This document shows positions 37,601-48,210 of a stretch of DNA of 64,000 nt, in pieces. Position 1 is the stretch's first letter; each line of letters starts with the position of its first letter. Origin of the DNA: Clavelina lepadiformis (lineage: Eukaryota > Chordata > Ascidiacea > Aplousobranchia > Clavelinidae). Made by a program: the position numbers and the translations under genes. The notes under the pieces are model-generated. The model saw only the letters and a list, made by a program, of their open reading frames with translations, ran no database searches and was not told the origin of the DNA. Location: contig NC_135248.1 of the NCBI RefSeq assembly GCF_947623445.1, positions 1,364,001-1,428,000 of the forward strand, given 5' to 3'.

Positions 37601-39477
37601 ACACGAGCGAATTTTATTGCAAAAAATTCGAGTGTAAACTGTACAATTACATGCCCGGCTGAAGGCTTGAATGGGATAAATTATGACGTAATAGTACAAC
37701 AATCTTGGATTCTGATTTGGTCGTTTTATTGTATAGCTCAAAGAATCAAAGGTGGGCAAACTGCGGCTCGCCGACATGTTTTTTGTGACTCTTCTAGCAG
37801 AATAGTAATATCCCAAATTGACTACTACTTACATAATACTATATTATATTATAATAACCAAATTGACAATCACTACTAATTTTGTGGCTTGCTGGTGTTA
37901 GTAGTTTTCCGCAAGTAATTCTTTCATTGAACACGTTTGCCCACCCCTGGTATAGCTTGTAGCCTATCTTACTTGATCCTGAACAACTGTTCAGGGAATC
38001 CATGGGGTGGGTAAAAAGTACTTTGGACCTTGAAAACAAGCTGTTTCGTGTCCGAATTCCAGAAAGTAAACAGAGAGAGAAATAAAAGCCTTAGGCTAAA
38101 GTTTTTGACTAGATAATTTGATTGGAACCGATATTCAACTGAGGCTTTTAATGTCAAGACAGCTTGTATCGAACGCTTAATCACTTCACCGCGGTATCTA
38201 CGTTGGAAAGTATCAAAGGAATCGATATAACGATTTCAATTGTGATCAAATAAAAAAGCTGTTTTTTAACATAACAAGCTCCTGTTAAAGCTGTTTTGAA
38301 AGTTCGAAAGTCGCTATTGTGAGGTATCATATGCTAGGCATGAATCGGTTAAGTCTGTGCGATTATCAGCGAATGATAAAACCGATTGAAATGTTATTTA
38401 CTATTAATCGCTATCGGAATGCACTGTATGGCATAGTTTGACCTCTATCCAAACAATATTTCCCAAAAAGTCCTTGGTACATTTTGTAATGAGTGTTTGT
38501 GTTGTTTACCGTTACGTTAATGCAAATACTGTGCACACATACATGCTTTCGCAGTACACCTGAAGAAGCTTATGCTTGCGAAAGCTCGTGTAGAAAAATA
38601 TAAAGTTAACCTTCAGAGTGCCAAACTGTATCCTGTTTTTATTTTACCGTAATATTAATGTCAGTTTGCCAAATGAAAACTTAAAGCCGTGAAACTTTTT
38701 AGCAGAAATTCGAAAAATCGACAACGCTGTGTAGGCCTCGAGCGCTTTTGCGACCTCAAAGTACAATTGTTAGGCTTAAATGCACGTTTTACAACTTCCA
38801 CATTTGTTATAAAGTGAACTTCGGTCGATCATTTATGTCCGAATTTAGTCTTGTTTTTAACGAACTCGCAATGTTAAGGATGATATTATAACTCGTCGCA
38901 CGTACTGACGGCTATTAGATATTATCTAACACACAGGCGTAAATGTGTACATGTTTTTCCGTCGCAAAACAACGGAGATAAAAAATCTCGTGAAAGTCAA
39001 ATTGTCTGCGCTCTTAGCAACACGTCTGTTTGCTCAAGTAATTTTAGGCGGCTGCGCAAAGACTCATCTAATCGCTCAAGCCATTAAGCTGTAACATTGT
39101 TTCTGCGTCAGAACCTTTAATAACTATTTACTCAGGCTAATGGGCCTAACCACGCTTATCTTTGTTTACGTTTTTTCCTTCTATATTTGTGCACAACCAG
39201 CAAGTTCAACCAAAAACCTCATTTCCTAAATCCAAGATCTTGAAGACGTAGATGAAGATTTCGTGAAGATAAGCCAAAAACGCGCGATAATTAACGCCCG
39301 ATGCCTTCTCACCTGTCGCTCGGACCCAAGTAGAAGAGTGACGATGACCATGAGATTACAAAGGATTCCGGCGGTAGCAATTAGTACTTGGAAGACTGTA
39401 TTCACCATCACTGGAGTTGGGACGAAGAATTCTCCGTCAGCCAATTCGCTCACGTACGCTGATAGGTTGGCTTCCAT
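34673..39477 (-). CDS. Class A peptide-type GPCR, somatostatin/opioid/galanin-like
   Basis: Seven exons in phase: 39313-39477, 37081-37239, 36561-36679, 36048-36184, 35589-35777, 35110-35318, 34673-34996; 433 aa. Seen: TM1 AGILCNLMVIVTLLLG; TM2 NLASADFLFLVGVPF with Asp70 (2.50); a TM3 Cys in SFACSV; MSIDRFLAV, a DRF variant of DRY; TM4 Trp across the exon junction; Cys residues either side of a long Asn/Ser-rich ECL2 with several N-glycosylation sites; TM6 VCSSPYY in place of CWxP; TM7 NSALNPFIYAF; and a basic, Ser-rich tail. The TM3-ICL2-TM4 and TM6 segments most resemble somatostatin, opioid and galanin receptors, so coupling to Gi by a peptide ligand is plausible. The ligand is unknown. 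The start Met at 39477 opens a short N-terminus with an N-glycosylation site (NLS); an upstream in-frame Met at 39546 exists but looks less natural. Confidence 0.9.
36208..36357 (-). other. Open frame for a 49-aa peptide with a signal-like N-terminus, inside a GPCR intron
   Basis: On the same strand as the GPCR, within the intron between its DRF exon and TM4 exon, an ATG opens MKIFCFLVLCLASTISA, a textbook signal peptide, followed by about 32 residues with two N-glycosylation sequons and a TAA. There is no matching family and no dibasic cleavage site. It could be chance, a nested gene or an alternative first exon. Confidence 0.25.
37739..37949 (+). mobile_element. Nonautonomous hAT-type element (211 bp) with an 8-bp target duplication
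   Basis: Flanked by a perfect 8-bp direct repeat GTATAGCT (37731-37738 and 37950-37957). The left end carries GGTGGGCAAACT and the right end GTTTGCCCACCCCTG, the inverted termini typical of many hAT MITEs. The left terminus has a few extra bases before GGTGGG. The interior is AT-rich with no transposase. Confidence 0.85.
38545..38620 (+). repeat. Retroelement-tail-like hairpin
   Basis: Perfect 9-bp arms GCTTTCGCA (38545-38553) and TGCGAAAGC (38577-38585) enclose CCTGAAGAAGCTTATG, followed by TCGTGTAGAAAAATATAAAG. This resembles the 3' termini of some non-LTR or Penelope-type elements. A degenerate relative (GCGAGAGCTCGTGTTAAAAA) lies near 51708. Confidence 0.4.
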
Positions 39478-41791
39478 GATGACGTAAAATGTGATATAAT
39501 GACACCAGCTGTGTTTCGTTTTATCGTGTACAATCTGCAAAAACAATGGTAGGTTAGAGATGTGGCTAAAATGAAACTTAAGTTTATCGAAAAAGCAGGC
39601 ACGAACACTGTGATTTATAAAGTGAATTCTGAACGTAACTTGAATCGACGCATTAAGTTACCCCAAGAAACATGGATATAATTTCTACTGAAGCCCATTT
39701 GAAACACTCTCGCATCTCATAACGCGAAAAACATGATCAATCACTGTCAAAGCTTTTATGACCGAAAAATACGGCTTTGTTACGTCAAAAGTAATCTGTG
39801 TTACCGGACCTTCTTTGATTAGGACCAATGCCTAGTCACAAAAACAGAAAAATACACGAAAACAACAGGAAATAGGTGGGTACAAATTGCAAACAACCAA
39901 GCCCAACAACATCGCGAGTGACTAGTATGTTTGAGACACGGCTTAGATTGAACTCAATATCACCAAAATCCCATCCCAAGCTCATATTAACAACATCACA
40001 CTTATTTTTTATAAAAGAAACTTTTCGCTCGAGCTTCAAGTAATTTGGTTTTTAATTTCTTAAGTTTGGGCAAACATTTAAAGTAAAAATTTTTCTAAAG
40101 TTCTTAATTTAACAGGTCACGACTTTTTTTAAACAAAAATTCACTGAGCAAAGGCTGTGAAGCCAATTACAAGTAATAATATAACTACAGGGTTGGAGTT
40201 TACTGCTAAGTTTGGCACAGTCCGGCAATTTTATACAGACCGCAATTCTTAAACCAGCGCAACAAACAACCGATTGTTCACGTCATAAACGAGGGAAAAC
40301 TTAAAAGTATATTGCATCGTTTAGTTAGTGGGCCCGATCCGAAATCACCTTAGGTTTCTGGAAAAAGACCTCTACACAGTTTCGTGTAAAGATTAATTCT
40401 AGAAATAAAATAGGTGAAGCAACGTCTGCAGCACAACTGCCGTCGTTTTTTTCTGTCATTTCATTAAAATACCCAACTACCCTGACCTGAAGTGACCTTT
40501 ACCAACCGTGCCGCATTGGCTGATGTTGACATTCTACGCGTTGCTATGATTACTTGTCTGTCGTTTCATGAACTGAGTTTGAATAATTCAAAGCTTTTAC
40601 CGGTAAATTAATGTACACGCAGCACAGAATTTTGATGAATTCGCAGTTTTGCATCGATTGCAGTACATTTGCAATTTTTCCGCGTTACAATTAACATTAT
40701 GACCTCATAATGCGCGTTTTCTGTTGTTTGATATCAAGCAAGGTAGCAGTAAGAAATTAAACTGTAAGAAACATACTTCCTGTCATCATAATTGATATAA
40801 TTATACACATAATTTAAAAGCTATTATTCCCTGTCTTATAAAAACATTTTTACGTTGACGCTTTTCCAATACTAGCTGTAAACCTGTCTCTAAATGCGGC
40901 TTCAACTCAAGTCACCTTTTAATAACTGGATTACGGTTGTAAATCTCTGGCTGCTTTTTTTATCGAAATTGTTTCTTGCTGCCGATCGGTCAACGTGCAT
41001 CACAGCAATTGAGACTTGGCACCACAACAAGCGTGATTTTGAGACAAAAACACGCAAATTACGGATGAATGTACGGTATAATCTTATCAATTTCACCGCC
41101 GGTACAGTCTGACTTACCAAACTACCAGTCATAAAGCTTTAATAGGAGCGGCAGCCAACTCTTTTGTGACATCATATTGGTTTCTATTACGCGAGTGGGT
41201 AAGGTACACAAAACTTGAGCCAGCAGTTAAGATCTGGCACGTAACCTATTGGCCTGGCTTTGTTGTAATCAACATTGCCACGAAAGTTATCTAATTATTA
41301 TTTCCTTTGGGACGTTGGAATTCGCTGGGGAGCGTCGCAGTCAATGCGAAGCAATATCTAACCGTCTAATCAACGGCTTGTATTGTTTACAACGCGTCTT
41401 ATAACACAGTTTTCGGCTTGAAACCAAATCTTTTTCAAACCGCTTTTATTTGGAATCAATAATCTTCATCTAAGTGCATGGCGTAGAAGATCTATGACGT
41501 CACAATGACATGATTCTGCTGTACAAGTAATCGAATCATGAAGAAAGATATCGTTGTAACTTCAGAAAACATTCTGCATCAATTTGCAACGATTAATTTT
41601 TTACCGAAATAACGGTTAGTTTATGTAAAAGCCAAAAAGTGTTCCTAAGATGGTATCAAGTGACACCAAACTTGTACTCTACAAGATTACATGTGGGATC
41701 GAAAAGGTTTAGCTTTCTAATCCAATTGTTACGCTGTGTCAAAAAAGAACCCCTAAAATGTAGTTCCTGGCTTTTTGCTGATACATTTGGA

Positions 41792-42036
41792 TGTCACTAT
41801 TTCACCGGGATAAAACGTACGTTCACAATTACCTACCGCAGTTTTTCGTTTATCTAAGTAAGTTTTTATAACATAGTAGCCTAAATCTAACCTACTTGAA
41901 AAATGTACCTTCTAATCTAATCTAACTTGAACTAAACTCTAAATAGTTAGAATTACTGTTTTGAACAATCGATATCGTAACCGAGAACCGCCTATTTTTA
42001 ACGAGAGGCTGTGAGACCTACTGACGACGAAATAGT
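41792..42036 (+). mobile_element. Short TIR element (MITE), copy 2
   Basis: The clearest termini of the family: it begins GTCACTATTTCACCGG and ends CGACGAAATAGTCAC; the reverse complement of the end (GTGACTATTTCGTCG) nearly matches the start. Interior shared with the other copies (CTAAATCTAACCTAC, AACGAGAGGCTGTGAGACCT). Confidence 0.75.
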
Positions 42037-42194
42037 CACTTTCGATAAATTTGTACCAGCAAAAATGTTATAACTTGGCTACGTGCTAATGTAGGCAATT
42101 ATGCGCAATGAAGTCAATAAAAAGATTGACCTTTGAAAAAAGCGAAAGATTACGTCATAAATTAATTCCTTGTCGTTTTTATGTCTTTTGCTCG

Positions 42195-42406
42195 TCGCTA
42201 TTTCACCAAAAAAAGATCTTACGTTGAGCCATTTTCCACGGTTTCTTGTTAACCTAAATAAAATGTTGTTTTCTCATTACCTAAATCTAACTTTTATTAA
42301 ACCCTAAACAGCTAAAATCAACTTTTTGCATACTAATCCACCTAACCTAACCTAACCGCCAATCTTTAACAATTGGCTGCGTGACCTCCTTATACGGTGA
42401 AATGGT
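42195..42406 (+). mobile_element. Short TIR element (MITE), copy 3
   Basis: Begins GCTATTTCACC and ends ACGGTGAAATGGT. Interior TTTCTTGTTAACCTAAATAA, ACCTAACCTAACC and ACAATTGGCTGCGTGACCTC. It lies only about 160 bp from copy 2 in the same orientation. Confidence 0.75.
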
Positions 42407-44519
42407 TTCTGATCTTTATACTTAACTCAATATATTTTGTAGATTTGAAAATATTTACAAAATGTTGCAAAAGCCACTGGACCCAGCGGTATATATCGCT
42501 TGACTAGTTACGTGCGCAAGAGAGTTGGGCGTGATATCGAGATTTGTGTGCTAGTGGCGTTGCAAACGTATATGACGTGTGACTGACAAAGTAGACTGTT
42601 TTTTCTTAGCATATTTCCAGCGTTTCAAACCGATTGTTCGATCACAAAGATAGAAGCCAGAAAATCAGCGTTTTGTTGCCTCATCCATAATTCAACCTTA
42701 AAGACAGTGTGGACGAAAAAAGTAATTTAGAAGATTTGAAATAGTATACGGTAATTAATTATAGACGTTAATCGTGCTTCGGTATCTTATCCCAATCTGG
42801 TTGTTGTTACGTCATAACTCATAAGTAAAATCGCTTCAGGTGGTGATTTTGATTTGTTCGGAAATAATCATGATGATCTAATAACAGATCGTCCGGTTCA
42901 AATTGGCTCATTATAATTTAACAAAACCCCCTGCGGTATAGCTTGATTAATTGATTAATTTGACCTACCACTTGAGGGCGCAGTACTATTGCAGCGAGAA
43001 AAAAATGACTTTGAAATTTTCTCAGCGACCTGGCCATTGAAATCTGGAAAAAATCTTGCTTGAAAACGCAAACGTTTTGAAAAAAGAAACTGTTCCAATT
43101 ATTTTTTCCGCATAGTTTTGCCCCAAAAACATTTGGCAATCACATGACATGAATTTGTTTTTTCCATATTATTTTAAGAACAACTTTTGACGCTCTTCTG
43201 TTTCAGCGAAACGTGGTTGGTTGAAGTAGACCGGGAAACGAATCCAAGTTCCCATAAATTTGATCTTTTGCCCAACATTAAGCTGAAACTTTTAGGCATT
43301 AACAGAAAAGGCCAAACATACCTAACCTATAACTTATAGTTCTACAATATGCAGTGTAATGAACTTATCACGAACCATCTTACGTAAGCTCTATTTAACT
43401 GTAAAGTAACTCCATGCCTGGTAAGCGCAAATAAGTAAGTAAGTTACTAAATATGGCACAAGGCTGTTATAAAACATACAGCCTACTGTGCGCCCTTCGC
43501 TTAACAATCGCAGAGCAACTCAGCAACTCGTCTGTAAAGAATGATCAAGAAGTGACAACATCAGTACGCAAAGGTAATAAAGATGGGGTAGTAATGATGA
43601 TTTGTAATAAGTTTTTTTACCCCTGTCTTACTGTTGGATCAAGCTGGCTTCCCAGTTGACATATAATGGACAGAATCGAAGAGGCTTCGCGGATGTTAAT
43701 CGTTAGCGTTGACATTTTTTTCGATTGTTCTACAATGTGAGGAAGTCGAATTTCCACTCATCTCATTTAAATTACCTTGCCCTGATTTTTTACGGTGAAC
43801 GATTCACTATTGATTTTCTTTCAACGATTTTTTTGATATTTTTGAAATTCGGTGAATTAGAGACACTCTGCCATTGGTTGTCGTTTTGTTCTTTCTATTG
43901 AGTGTTAAATTATATGTACAGATAATCCGGGGTGATAACTTGTAATTTAGTATGTTTTGATTAAGGATTTTAAAATTAGAAGCTACTTTTCACATTTTGA
44001 ACTAATTGTTTGTTGTACAAAAGTTATTCCACCTAAAATGTTCCTACTTTATTCCAAACAAGTTCGATAGGGAATTAGTGACATCTAGCGGTTAGAAAAT
44101 ACTCATTCCATAAGTTTGAGATACTGCTTGTAAAACATTTGCCAGCACACTAAACGCCGTATAGTAGACGTCAGCTGTTATATGTTGTCAGTGTCAAAAA
44201 CTGTGCTGTGTTTGCAAAACAGTGTTTTTGATGATAAACTTATCTCAAAAGTTCGAGTGGTTTCAAGTGACGAAAAATTGCGACAACTTTATCAGTTTTA
44301 AAGTAGTGTGACTCATAAAATAGGCTGCCTGGGTAAAAAATAAGCCTGACTCATTAAAATGTCGAAGTGTTTTTATGCTGAATAATTGGATGAGTTTCTC
44401 ATCTAATAACTTTGTTTGTGTGTATTTCTTCTTTGTTTTTATAAAAACGGAACTTTTTCGCTTCAATGGAGAAAATTTTTAACATCAAGCACTTCAAAAA
44501 TCAAAGCCTTTATAGAAAG

Positions 44520-44525
44520 TTTATT
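44520..44525 (-). promoter_or_regulatory. Candidate polyadenylation signal of the transgelin gene
   Basis: Minus-strand AATAAA about 90 bases after the transgelin stop codon. Confidence 0.6.
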
Positions 44526-44615
44526 TAAAAATTATTTGGCGGCAACAACACAATTTTTGTGACATGCTCACGTAAGATGGTGCGCATTAGCAAACATGAA
44601 AAGTTGTCTGCTGAA

Positions 44616-46351
44616 TTAACTGACTTGTCGGCGGCCACCAAAATTTTGCCCGGCCTGACTGGCAAGTTTGTTGGTGCCAGCCTGGATCCCAATGACTTTC
44701 TTGCCTTCCTGCAGGGTTTGCTCGTCAAATTCCCGGACGTTTTCAGTCGCTTGCTTCGGTCCTAAGATGGGCCAGTTCTTGTAGTTTGACGAAGACTGGT
44801 CCCATTCTGGTTTTGTTTGGCACTGAAGCGTTGACAGCAAACAATGAAGTTTTGTTACGTATTCAAAATTTAACACTTTAAATTACAGTAGTTTTAATTC
44901 AACCGTTCTTTATTAAAGTTTGATATAAAGCGTTCGATAATTTAATTAACAACAAAGTGATGTAAAGGAATCGAAGTTAATTTATCGAACGCGCAGTGTG
45001 ACGACACAGCAGCTGCTGAATTAACTGAACCCTCGCCTCGGTCTCACACTTAAAATGTTTTGCAAATGCATTTGTTTATCTGTACATTATTTACAAACCA
45101 ATGCATTCATCAGCATACGGCAATTACGACATCTACGGTATACCTGCTACTTACACGGTAATTAGCCTAACTTACAATTCGTCCCAGTGAAAATAAGGTC
45201 GCGGTCACGGCCGGGATGTTGGAGGCTTCGTAGAGATCGACAGTTTGGAAAAGATCGCCCTTATCGACGCCGTATTTTCGGCAGGAAGTCAAAAAGTTGT
45301 TGATGTTTTCCATCTAGAACAAAAACGAAGCTTTAATACTTCTAATGCACGTATGACATTGTTAAACGGTTGGACGATCTATGATTCTACATGGCGCGTT
45401 GCTTTATCACGTGAGTCGGAAACGCTGTACCGAATTAGGTTGATGACTTGGTGAAAAACAGCGACATGTGCACGCCCATCACGTGACTGTCTCAATCACC
45501 GCGTTGTTTCAACATGACCTCATAAGCTGATATGGCTGTCTGCTCCCTTTTGGTTCGCGGTGGTATATTAAGTAAGTAATACGCAGTCTTTACCTGGTTA
45601 AATGGCTTTGAAGAGTCCGAAATCTTCTTAACACTTTTTGGTGCGATTTTATTGATAAGTCTGCGTATAAAATTCACGTCATTAGTGTGGGGGCATGTGC
45701 CGGACGCCACACTTTAACTTACGTCATAAATACACAATTTTATTGTCGCCGGTCGTACTTTTAGTCCCGACAAGTTTTGAAAAAAATTTAATTACTTGCA
45801 CAAGATGACGCCATTCTTCATGTTCGCCTCGTAACTAAGGCCACCGTCAAATTGGGTCTCGGTGATGGTTTCTATCCACTCCTTCGCTTCGTTCTCCTTC
45901 CCGGCATCTCTCTTTCCGGCGATCTACCAAAAACATTATTTACTGTACAGGTTTTTAATTGAGAGTTTCATCTCTTACAACCGGTAAATGCGAGCCCTTG
46001 GGTGCCCCAGTTCTTGCGAATTGTTCAACGGTTTGCGTAACAATTATTTAACTATTATTTAATTATAACTTATAACTAATTATTTTATTTATTTCTACTA
46101 GTTTAATAGTCTAAAATAAATTAGACGATTTACTATTCTACGATAAGCCTGGAGTTGTTTCACGACAACCTTTTGCCTACGATTGTTGCTGTCAAATCAT
46201 AATAAAAAAGCAAGATATAGGATGACAACCTGGGGTTAAGTTTATATTTTTATTTCTCAACACAATCAAATCAAATCATAGACATATCATATCAACTTAC
46301 CTTTTGCGCCACTTGAGCGCTGAGACCGTAAGCGTAACCTTTGTTTGCCAT
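44616..46351 (-). CDS. TAGLN-like: Transgelin/calponin-family actin-binding protein
   Basis: Five exons in phase: 46301-46351, 45796-45923, 45594-45660, 45176-45313, 44616-44822; 196 aa, the usual transgelin length (about 200). It begins MANKGYAYGLSAQVAQK, the family's N-terminus. A single calponin-homology domain follows: EAKEWIETI, NGVILCKLINKIAP, KPFNQMENINNFLTSCRKYG and DLFQTVDLYEASNIPAVTAT. It ends with one calponin repeat, VIGIQAGTNKLASQAG, and NFGGRRQVS. One repeat and one CH domain point to transgelin (SM22) rather than calponin, which has three repeats. The expected role is actin-filament binding and bundling in muscle or other contractile cells. Which vertebrate paralogue it corresponds to cannot be told, and probably none individually. 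Confidence 0.93.
44930..44992 (+). repeat. Imperfect inverted repeat in transgelin intron 4
   Basis: Arms GCGTTCGATAATTTAA (from 44930) and TTAATTTATCGAACGC (to 44992) are almost complementary, with about 30 bases between. The intron is 353 bp. Probably a small foldback element. Confidence 0.6.
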
Positions 46352-48210
46352 GGTAACCAAACCTAACAATGTTATCTGCTCAAAATAGGTGTTTTGTGAT
46401 AAGAATAAAAATGGTTTTTAAAACACAGGAACTAAAATTTCGCCTAAACTCTGTTCCTTTATCTTTAAGGCTGCTAAGTTCCTAGCTGCTAACGAACAAC
46501 GCATAAAAACAAACTGCATGACGAATATCAAGCGACCGTGACTTTGAACTATTATAAATTACCACCGCTCGCAGAAAGACAGCTCCCAATCTCGACTTAT
46601 CTTGACACAACACTTTATAAACGATAAAACAATGACATCATCTTTAAAAACTGGATCATTACAAAGCCCAAGTTGTGTTCCCAGGGGGAAGTGACTAAGT
46701 TTTGGAACCCGATGCATTTGCTAATATGGAGATTGCTGTGCACCAATATTCATCTCGTCTTCTCGGTTCAAGATGGATAGATCGGATGATAATTCGCTTT
46801 GGGCAGTAAATCGAATGAGAGCTTACTGCACTCGATGATGGGCGAGATGCAGAATTTTCGAGAAAAGAAAATTGTTTACAATCGTCAAACTCAAGCAGAC
46901 GTTAACGTGACGTCATTTACTTGCAAAGCGCCGCGATTCATGTCAATGTGACATCAACGCGAAGTTTAGCTCGGCGTTACGTCAATGGTCTGAAGGATTG
47001 TTGAAATGAGATGTGGTTATCTGTGAGGTAGCTTCTATATAAGGAAATGTGAAAAGGGCGGGGCGCCCTCTGGTAAACCGCGCTTGTATGTTTAGCGGTA
47101 GAGTAAATGACTGTAAAATGCTTTTCATTGTCACGCTTGATTTTTCTACGGACCGACAATGAATAACGGATAGTTGAAATAAACACTTCTTTTATCGACC
47201 TTATTAAAAAAGTTGCATACACTGTATTCGATCATTGTAAACAGGTTCATGCGGGATTGTGCGATGGTGATTGGTTGAAAGGCGAGATAACAGCAATTAA
47301 AAGAACTTGACCAGTAAAATAAACCAGCTAGGCTGTTGTTATTGCAGTGCAAGAGCCAATCAACTAGCTCCAGGGCTCCATAAAGCGCTCTTGAAGTTCC
47401 AGCATCAAGAGACAATGTTTAACAATGTCAGCTAATCCGCTGCTCACGCTGCAGCCGAAAGACTGAATGAGAAATACCGAAAAATGGAATATTGCCACAA
47501 ACACCATCATTCTTATATAAGAAAGTGTAATACCCATTTCTCGAAAGTCCAACATAAGACAACGAAGCAAAAATTTTAAGAAATGGTCCCCACTTCATAT
47601 TTGCATATTTTGCATTCTAACGTGCTACTTTGAAATTCGATATTTACATTTCAAATTACAGAGATAAGCATTACATTGCAAATAAGCGAAAAAAAGCAAT
47701 ATACATAGATTATGGTAAAAGTATTATGGCGTTACAAAAAGCTTGCAGCTCTACCCCGATTTTGGGGCAATAATGTTGGCCATAAAACGCATTGTTACGC
47801 AACAAGCACGATCGTTGAAACAGGTCACGTTTGACATTAGTTATTATATAACTAAAATGACTTGGCATTTAATGCGTGATAAAGCGTTATTGACAATGAT
47901 GACGTAGACCCACCAGTGATTTTGCACTCAGAAAGAAAAGTTGCCGATAAACAGAATGCAGGGACCAAACGAACGTATTATAAACAGTCCAGTACAAATA
48001 TGCACATAGTGAAGAAGCAAGTACATTCTGCGCATTCACAATGCACAAATGCATTCGCCAAAGCCTTGTTTAATTATTAAATTCGCTGCAGACGGAATCG
48101 AGCGGTCTAAACTGTACAGCGATTCAGCCATAACTTTTTAGCATTGGGGCACAAGAAATTTTACTGTAAAAGACCTTTTCGTTAATCAAAGACCGTCATC
48201 AAGGGAGAAA
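46352..48210. other. Intergenic DNA between transgelin and HAAO
   Basis: Holds the transgelin promoter and the HAAO 3' UTR (both genes on the minus strand). One TGACGTCA is at 46908-46915, about 560 bp upstream of the transgelin start. No coding exon is supported. Confidence 0.6.

Larger units (their letters stand above)
37240..39312 (-). other. Intron 1 of the peptide GPCR, with a hAT-type MITE
   Basis: The 2.07-kb intron between the TM1 and TM2 exons. It contains a hAT-like element with an 8-bp duplication (37739-37949) and a retroelement-tail-like hairpin (38545-38585). No coding exon is seen. Confidence 0.7.
39478..44615. other. Intergenic DNA upstream of the GPCR, downstream of the transgelin gene
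   Basis: About 5 kb with no gene I can support. It contains two neighbouring copies of the TIR element (41792-42036 and 42195-42406), a TGACGTCA site (41495-41502) and a minus-strand AATAAA at 44520-44525 that suits the transgelin transcript. Short open frames here, such as 43453-43659, show no family resemblance or splice context. Confidence 0.6.

Noticed and set aside
17842-47080. CCCTCTRGTGG-like words (for example near 17850, 20232, 42970 and 47070) as CTCF-type sites
   Set aside because: Some lie in ADGB coding exons and the matches are partial; there is too little to claim insulator sites.
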